Assembly (NCBI GenBank): GCA_028821395.1
Contig: JAPPGP010000209.1
Location: forward strand, 1 to 64,000
DNA length: 64,000 nucleotides
Direction of reading: 5' to 3'
From: Defluviicoccus sp.
Lineage (GTDB): Bacteria > Pseudomonadota > Alphaproteobacteria > MPNO01
The position numbers were made by a program, and so were the translations under genes. The notes under the pieces were generated by a model that saw only the letters and a program-made list of their open reading frames with translations, made no database searches and had not been told where the DNA came from. Below, in pieces: positions 56,314 through 64,000 of the stretch. How positions within the stretch are numbered: position 1 is the first letter of the stretch; each line of letters opens with the position of its first letter.

Positions 56314-57644
56314 GGCCCCTCCCGGCCCGCCGCCAGGTAGGACCGGGTCAGCGCCTTCCCCTGCTCCACCGCCGGCTGGTCGAACGCATCGACGCCGAGC
56401 AGATGCGCGGCGATCATGGTCTCCAGCATGAAATGCATCATCAGCGCGCCCATCGACCGTTCGTCGAGCGCGGACAGCCGGGTCACGCGCACCGGACGCC
56501 CGCTGCGCGCCAGCACCTCGGCGGTGGCGCGCTGTTCGGCGGCCATCAGGTCGCCGACCGTCTTGTCCCGAATATAGGCCAGCGCGGGGTCGGCGGCGAG
56601 GGAGGCGGGGATTCGCGCGCCCGTCCCGGCGCGGTCCAGCACGATCAGGGTGAACAGCTTGTCGGCCGGCCCGTCGAGCCAGAGCTGTAGCTGGCTGTGC
56701 TGGTCGATGGTGCCGAGCGCATTGATCGGCGTGGTGCCCGCGCCGTCCTTGCCGAGGCTCTCGGCCCAGAGCTGGCGGAACCAGCGGCCGAAATCGGCCA
56801 GCCGGTCGGCATAGGGCATCAGCACGGTCTGGGCGATGCCGCGGCTCTGGAGCGCCAGATGCGCGAGCGCCGCGCCCTCGGCGGCGGGGACCTCGCGAGG
56901 CGGCGCGCCGGCGAGCACCGGGTCGAGCACGGCGGCCGCACCCTCCCGGATCGCGGCGACATCGAGCCCCGCGATCATCGCCGGCAACAGCCCGGGGGCC
57001 GACAGCGCCGAGTACCGCCCGCCGATCCCGGGGTCGCAGTCGAGCACCGGGACGCCATGCGCGGCGGCGAGCCGGCGGAGCGTGTTGTCGCCGGGCTGGG
57101 CCAGCGCGGTCACGCATGCGCCCGCGTCGAGCCCCTCCGCTTCCAGCGCCGCCAGAACGACCAAGAGCTGGGCCAACGTCTCCGCGGTCTCGCCGGATTT
57201 GGAGACCGCGAGCCAGCCGGTGCGGGCGAGGTCGAGCGCGGCGAACATCGCGTCCAACGCGTCGGGATCGACGTTCTCGGCGAAGTCGATGCGGGGCGCG
57301 CCGGGCGGGGGGCCGAAGCCCCGGTCGGCCAGCGCGCAGAGCGTCTTGCCGCCGAGGCTCGAGCCGCCCGTCCCCAGCACGACCATCCGGTCGAACCGGT
57401 CCCGGCAGCGCCCGGCGGTGCGCGACAATGCCGGCAGGTCGCCGCGCATCCCGGGCAGGCGGAGCAGCGGAAGACTGCCGTCTCGATGCGCCGCGCGAAT
57501 CGCCGCGAGAGCCGGCCCGGTCTGCGCCAGCGCGGCCGCGAAGGCCACCCGGTCCAGACCGGGCGCGCCGATGGCATCGGCGAAACAGGCGGCCAGGTCC
57601 TGGGTGTAGGCTCCCGTCGCGGGTGCGGTGTCACCGTTCGGCAT
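56310..57644 (-). CDS. pgi: Glucose-6-phosphate isomerase
   Basis: A 444-residue sugar isomerase interconverting glucose-6-P and fructose-6-[16 protein letters not shown] binds phosphate, [11 protein letters not shown] is the SIS signature, and [20 protein letters not shown] holds the catalytic His. It is shorter than the 549-residue E. coli enzyme, as are several alphaproteobacterial forms. ATG 57644 overlaps the M16 peptidase gene by 14 nt and its stop overlaps mutL by 4 nt. Confidence 0.93.
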   Translation of the reverse strand: MPNGDTAPATGAYTQDLAACFADAIGAPGLDRVAFAAALAQTGPALAAIRAAHRDGSLPLLRLPGMRGDLPALSRTAGRCRDRFDRMVVLGTGGSSLGGKTLCALADRGFGPPPGAPRIDFAENVDPDALDAMFAALDLARTGWLAVSKSGETAETLAQLLVVLAALEAEGLDAGACVTALAQPGDNTLRRLAAAHGVPVLDCDPGIGGRYSALSAPGLLPAMIAGLDVAAIREGAAAVLDPVLAGAPPREVPAAEGAALAHLALQSRGIAQTVLMPYADRLADFGRWFRQLWAESLGKDGAGTTPINALGTIDQHSQLQLWLDGPADKLFTLIVLDRAGTGARIPASLAADPALAYIRDKTVGDLMAAEQRATAEVLARSGRPVRVTRLSALDERSMGALMMHFMLETMIAAHLLGVDAFDQPAVEQGKALTRSYLAAGREGP

Positions 57645-58950
57645 CGAGCCCCTCCGGGCTGCCCGCGACGACGATGGTGAGCTTGTCCGGCGAGAGCAGG
57701 CGCCGCGCAACCCGCTGCACATCGCTGGCGGTCACACCGTCGATCAGCGCCGAACGCCTGTCGATATAGTCGATGTCGAGCCCGTTCTCCTGTAGCCCGA
57801 CCAGCATGCGGGCGATGCTGCGCGTGGAATCGAGGCGGAGCGGGAAAGCACCGTTGAGATACCGCTTTGCCGCATCGAGCTCGTCCTCGCTCACCCCTTC
57901 GCGCGCCATCCGACCCCACTCGGCGCGCAACAGGTCGAGCGCCGTCTTCACCCGCGCATTCGCCGTGGCGAGCCCGCCGACGATGAGCCCGGCCTTCTCG
58001 AAGGGGGCGAGATGGCTGGAGACCGAGTAGACGAGACCCCGCTTTTCGCGGAGCTCCCGGTTGAGGCGCGAGCTTTGCCCGACCGCGAGAATGTGGTTCA
58101 TCGCGTAGGCGGCGTAGAAGTCGGGGTCGTGGCGCCCGATACCGGCCTGCCCGAAGACGACGACGCTTTGCGGGATCGGTTTCGCGATCACCTTCAGCAC
58201 GCCGCCGGCAGGCGCCGCCTCGGGGAGCGCGGCGGGCGCGCCCGAGGCGGGCAGCGGGCCGAACACCTCGTCGAGCCGCCGGGCGAGCTCGGCGGGCGAG
58301 ATGTCGCCGGCGACGCCCACGATCAACCCGTCGCGGACAAGCCGCTGGCGGGCAAAGCGCCGCAGCTCCCCGACCGTCACCGCGGCGACGCTATGTGGCG
58401 TACCGCCGAGGGGCCTGGCGTAGGGGTGATCTCCGAACACCAGCCGGTACCACGCGCGGCCCGCCAGCCGGCGGGGGTTGTCCCTGTCGCTTTCGAGCCC
58501 GGCGACGATCTGCCGGCGGATGCGTTCGACCGGCTCGGCATCGAAGCGGGGTGCGGCGAGCGCCTTGCCGAGCAGCGCGAAGGCCCGCGAGCGATGCTCG
58601 CTCAACGTTCTCAGCGAGCCGTCGAAGCGCTCGACCCCCGCATCGAACCCGATCGACGCGACGATGTCGTCGAGCGCCTCCCGGAACGCCCGCGAATCGA
58701 GATCGCCGGCCCCCTCGTCGAGCAACCCGGCGACCATGTTGGCGAGGCCTTCCTTCCCCACGGGATCGAGCGCGCTGCCGCCCTTGAAGGAGAAGCGAAG
58801 GCTGATCACCGGTACCGAGCCGTCCTCGACCAGCCAGGCCTCGATCCCTCCCGGCGAACGGACGCGCTTGATCTCGGTCGCCGCCGCGGGAAAGGCGATC
58901 GCAAGCGCCAGGACCGCCGCTCCGATCCGGCATCGTGCGTGTCGTCGCAT
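57631..58950 (-). CDS. M16-family peptidase homologue, inactive-type subunit
   Basis: A 439-residue secreted M16 (pitrilysin) protein. Signal peptide with a hydrophobic core at about 10-22 ending FPAAATE. The HxxEH zinc site is absent: the place reads GKEGLANMVAGLLDEGAG. The substrate-binding R/Y region REKRGLVYSVSSHL is present. This is the usual catalytically dead partner of an active M16 subunit, here encoded directly upstream (12 nt). The two form a periplasmic heterodimer. ATG 58950; GTG 58956 is also possible. Confidence 0.92.
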   Translation of the reverse strand: MRRHARCRIGAAVLALAIAFPAAATEIKRVRSPGGIEAWLVEDGSVPVISLRFSFKGGSALDPVGKEGLANMVAGLLDEGAGDLDSRAFREALDDIVASIGFDAGVERFDGSLRTLSEHRSRAFALLGKALAAPRFDAEPVERIRRQIVAGLESDRDNPRRLAGRAWYRLVFGDHPYARPLGGTPHSVAAVTVGELRRFARQRLVRDGLIVGVAGDISPAELARRLDEVFGPLPASGAPAALPEAAPAGGVLKVIAKPIPQSVVVFGQAGIGRHDPDFYAAYAMNHILAVGQSSRLNRELREKRGLVYSVSSHLAPFEKAGLIVGGLATANARVKTALDLLRAEWGRMAREGVSEDELDAAKRYLNGAFPLRLDSTRSIARMLVGLQENGLDIDYIDRRSALIDGVTASDVQRVARRLLSPDKLTIVVAGSPEGLDAER

Positions 58951-58962
58951 CGCCACGCGCCG

Positions 58963-60303
58963 CTAGCCCGCCGGTTCCGGGAGCAGCACCGCGGTCACCG
59001 AACCCCGCTCCACGAACACCGCCCGCGCGGCATCGTTCACCGCCGCCGCGTCGACCGCCGCGATCCGCTCCGGCCAGGCCTCGACATCGGCGATCGTCCG
59101 GCCGGTGGTCAGCGCCCGGCCGATGACCCGGGGCGCCGCGCCCAGACCGTCGCGGGCGTAGATCGCCGCGGCCAGCAACGCCCGCTTGCTGCGCGCGAGC
59201 TCGGCCTCGGTGACCCCGTGCTTCAGGATGCGGGCGATCTCGTCCCGCAACAGCGCCTCCACCCGACCGATGTCTCCGCCGGCCAGCGCCGACGCGGATA
59301 CCGTGAACTCGCCCATGTCGAGCGCGGTTCCGAGATAGCCGGCGCCGGTACCGGCTGCCGCCTTTTCCTCGATCACCAGGCGGCGGTGAAGCCGGCCGGT
59401 CGCGCCGCCGCCGAGGATGTCGTCGAGCAGGAGCAGCGGATAGGCGTGCCGGGTCTCGCCCGAAGCGAAGCTCGGCGCGCGCCAGGTGATGGATACGCTC
59501 GGCACATGCACCCGTTCGTTCTTCAGCGTCACCCGCTTGGCGGCCAGCTGCTCGGGCTCGCCGGGGCGGACGCGCGCCGGTACCGGGCGCCGGGGGATCT
59601 TGCCGTAATGCTTTTCGGCGAGGCTGCGCACGAGCTCCGCGGTGGCGTCGCCGGCAACGATCAGGATCGCGTTGTTGGGGGCGTAGTGGGTCCGGTAGAA
59701 GGCGAGGGCGTCCGCCGCGGTCAGCCCGTCGATCTCGCTCTTCCAGCCGATCACCGGCGTCCGGTAGGGGTGCCGCAGATAGGTCACCGCGCGACGGCGC
59801 TCGTAGAGCTGGGCGCCGGGGCTGTTGCCGGTGCGCGAGCGCCGCTCCTCGCGCACCACGCCGCGTTCCGGAGTGGCCTTTTCCTCGGTCAGTTGCAGAT
59901 TGACCATGCGGTCGGCTTCCATCCGCATGACAAGCTCGAGCTTGTCGCTGGCGACGCGCTGGACATAGGCGGTGTAGTCCTGGCTGGTGAAGGCGTTGTC
60001 GGAACCGCCATTGGCGGCGACGATCCTGGAGAACTCGCCGGACGGGACCGACGGCGTACCCTTGAACATCAGGTGCTCCAGGAAATGGGCCAGGCCGGAC
60101 TTGCCCGGCGGCTCGTCGGCGGCGCCGACCCTGTACCAGACGGCATGGACGACGACCGGCGCGCGCGGGTTCTCGACCACGACGACCCGGAGCCCGTTAT
60201 CGAGGGTGAAGCTGCCGGGGCTGAACACCCCGGCTTCGGCGGGCAGATGGGCCAGCGCCGCCGCCAGCAGGACGGCGAGGATTGCGCGGCGCTGGACGCT
60301 CAG
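58963..60303 (-). CDS. M16-family zinc metallopeptidase, active-type subunit (CTG start)
   Basis: A 446-residue periplasmic zinc peptidase of the pitrilysin family. HFLEH is the inverted zinc motif, with the downstream Glu in the EADRMVNLQLTEEKATPE area as third ligand. Signal peptide LSVQRRAILAVLLAAALAHL. No ATG, GTG or TTG precedes this signal in frame; the only sensible start is CTG at 60303, whose last bases form CTGA with the stop of the lipoprotein gene. Translation therefore looks re-initiated at a non-standard codon. Its partner lacks the zinc site. Confidence 0.88.
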   Translation of the reverse strand: MSVQRRAILAVLLAAALAHLPAEAGVFSPGSFTLDNGLRVVVVENPRAPVVVHAVWYRVGAADEPPGKSGLAHFLEHLMFKGTPSVPSGEFSRIVAANGGSDNAFTSQDYTAYVQRVASDKLELVMRMEADRMVNLQLTEEKATPERGVVREERRSRTGNSPGAQLYERRRAVTYLRHPYRTPVIGWKSEIDGLTAADALAFYRTHYAPNNAILIVAGDATAELVRSLAEKHYGKIPRRPVPARVRPGEPEQLAAKRVTLKNERVHVPSVSITWRAPSFASGETRHAYPLLLLDDILGGGATGRLHRRLVIEEKAAAGTGAGYLGTALDMGEFTVSASALAGGDIGRVEALLRDEIARILKHGVTEAELARSKRALLAAAIYARDGLGAAPRVIGRALTTGRTIADVEAWPERIAAVDAAAVNDAARAVFVERGSVTAVLLPEPAG

Positions 60304-60875
60304 TTGAGCAGACCCTCGAGGAAGCCGCGCTCCCGGCGCTCGATCATCGGCGTGGCGCCGGCGGCCGGCGGCTTGCCGAGCGCCGCGTTCGACTTCAGGC
60401 GTTGCGCCTCCTGCTCCGCATCGACCACCTCGCCGGGCGGATCGGGGTCGCGCCAGAAAACGATCTTGTCGATGAACCCGGTCCGGGCGTCCGCGAGCGC
60501 CTGGGACTCGGCGTCGACCTTGGCGCGGATCCCGGGATCCGCTCCCGCGGCGCCGATGCGCAGCAGCAATGCGTTCTCCGCAGGCGACGTGTCGCCGCTG
60601 GGCGACCCGCCGGTTGCCGCGCTCCGGATCAGCGTCTCGCGGACCTGATCCCTGATCTCGGCTTCCTGCGGCCGCCGGGTGCCGGGTGCCGGCGGACGCA
60701 GCGCGTAGTCGGGGGGCAGTGCCAGCGGTGCGCGGGTCGCAACCGCAAACTCGTCCGGCGGCTCGTTGCCGAGACCGATGCGCTGGCGCGTCTCTTCGCC
60801 GCACCCCGCCATCCCGGCCAGAACGCCCGCCGCCAATACGGCGCCGAACGTGCGTCGCAGCCTCATCGAAGGCAT
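60300..60875 (-). CDS. DUF3035 family lipoprotein
   Basis: A 191-residue predicted outer-membrane or periplasmic lipoprotein. The signal GAVLAAGVLAGMAGC has a lipobox-like end with Cys at about residue 25. PPDEFAVATRAPLALPPDY is the DUF3035 signature. Its function is unknown. It follows lspA by 1 nt, apt since LspA would process its signal. ATG 60875 with GAAGGAGGG about 11 nt upstream. Conserved context in alphaproteobacteria. Confidence 0.9.
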   Translation of the reverse strand: MPSMRLRRTFGAVLAAGVLAGMAGCGEETRQRIGLGNEPPDEFAVATRAPLALPPDYALRPPAPGTRRPQEAEIRDQVRETLIRSAATGGSPSGDTSPAENALLLRIGAAGADPGIRAKVDAESQALADARTGFIDKIVFWRDPDPPGEVVDAEQEAQRLKSNAALGKPPAAGATPMIERRERGFLEGLLN

Positions 60876-60876
60876 C

Positions 60877-61386
60877 TCACGTCGACCCTCCTTCTGGGCC
60901 GGGTACGGTACGACCACTCCGCCCGCCGATCAAGCTCCCGTAGAGGACGATCGCGACCCCGACGGTGATCGCGCTATCGGCAAGGTTGAAGGCCGGCCAA
61001 TGGTAGCCGGCAACATGGAAGTCGAGAAAATCGATCACGTGGCCGTGCGCGATCCGATCGGCCCCGTTGCCCGCAGCACCGCCGATTATCAGGCCCAACG
61101 GGACCGTGAGTCCGCGTTCGCGGGTGCGTGCCATCCAGGTCAGCATTCCGGCGATGACGACAACGGTGAACCCCGCGAGAAGCCACGGCCCCCACGGCGA
61201 GTCGGTCTGGAACATGCCGAAGCTCGCGCCACGGTTGTGGACCAGAACCAAGTCGAAGAACCCGGTCACCGTCAGGCCCCGCCCGACCTCCTCCAGCCAG
61301 CCCGCCACGATCCATTTGGTGGCCTGATCGGCGAGCGCGACCGCCGCGGCGATCGCCAGCCCCTCCCGCAGCCTGGGATTGGGCAC
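60877..61386 (-). CDS. lspA: Lipoprotein signal peptidase (signal peptidase II)
   Basis: A 169-residue inner-membrane aspartic peptidase with four helices. Catalytic aspartates are in GNGADRIAHGHVIDFLDF and FNLADSAITVG; NRGASFGMF is another conserved box. It cleaves prolipoprotein signals before the lipidated Cys. Start GTG 61386 is 5 nt after the ileS stop. The ileS-lspA pair is widely conserved in bacteria. Confidence 0.95.
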   Translation of the reverse strand: MPNPRLREGLAIAAAVALADQATKWIVAGWLEEVGRGLTVTGFFDLVLVHNRGASFGMFQTDSPWGPWLLAGFTVVVIAGMLTWMARTRERGLTVPLGLIIGGAAGNGADRIAHGHVIDFLDFHVAGYHWPAFNLADSAITVGVAIVLYGSLIGGRSGRTVPGPEGGST

Positions 61387-61391
61387 GGGAT

Positions 61392-64000
<2,609 letters not shown>

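Overview
This window looks like a chromosomal segment of a GC-rich alphaproteobacterium, probably Rhodospirillales-like. The evidence is the uniform high GC, dense gene packing with many ATGA-type overlaps, dnaK-dnaJ, panB-panC, and the block ileS-lspA-DUF3035 lipoprotein-two M16 peptidases-pgi-mutL. I cannot name the species. Only one RNA gene is visible, a tRNA-Arg(ACG). I see no insertion sequence, prophage or CRISPR array.

The most notable content is at 2.9-6.8 kb. Two genes there are each interrupted by an in-frame TGA exactly where their family has a catalytic cysteine: a DsbA/FrnE-like thiol oxidoreductase (UPWC in place of CPWC, 2946-3578, minus strand) and an AhpD-related protein (CVYU-x3-H in place of CxxC-x3-H, 5725-6828, plus strand). 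Downstream of each TGA, at 20 and 24 nt, is a hairpin with the same CGUGC apical loop, which fits a bacterial SECIS element. I annotate both as selenoproteins. No sel genes are in the window, so selA, selB, selC and selD must lie elsewhere if this is right. Between the two genes sits a visibly AT-richer two-gene cassette (ABC-type AAA ATPase plus a small Toprim/RloB-like protein) that resembles an anti-phage module.

Layout: 1-3.6 kb is a minus-strand operon (DsbA-Sec, SDR, glutamine-synthetase-like ligase, Rieske oxygenase) that suggests gamma-glutamylation and oxidation of an amine. 6.8-13.8 kb holds a DUF1848 protein, dnaKJ, a MetE-like protein and a BCCT transporter. 14-23.4 kb holds a glutathione-transferase operon, a flavin monooxygenase, a homocysteine methyltransferase-like protein, an 8-oxoguanine-deaminase-like amidohydrolase, a LysR regulator, a D-tartrate-dehydratase-like enzyme, the tRNA and a flavin reductase. 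23.9-36.6 kb holds panCB, rlmI, tandem GSTs, a DMT exporter, a CoA-transferase, gluQ and other single metabolic genes.

36.6-42.7 kb carries an isochorismatase-family hydrolase divergent from a TRAP transporter locus that has undergone a 2.1-kb tandem duplication. This left two dctP-dctQ pairs, one intact dctM, and a fused pair of gene remnants at the junction. The 3' half of dctP plus most of dctQ is identical by eye between copies, while upstream parts have diverged, which suggests gene conversion. 42.7-51.7 kb holds acyl-CoA and sulfur metabolism (fatty-acyl-CoA ligase, metY, acyl-CoA dehydrogenase-phosphotransferase-DUF6285) and a two-subunit Rieske oxygenase next to a DUF1989 protein. 51.7-64 kb is a minus-strand housekeeping block ending in a truncated ileS.

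The window as a whole combines catabolism of small acids, amines and aromatics with glutathione-, thiol- and probably selenol-based redox enzymes.
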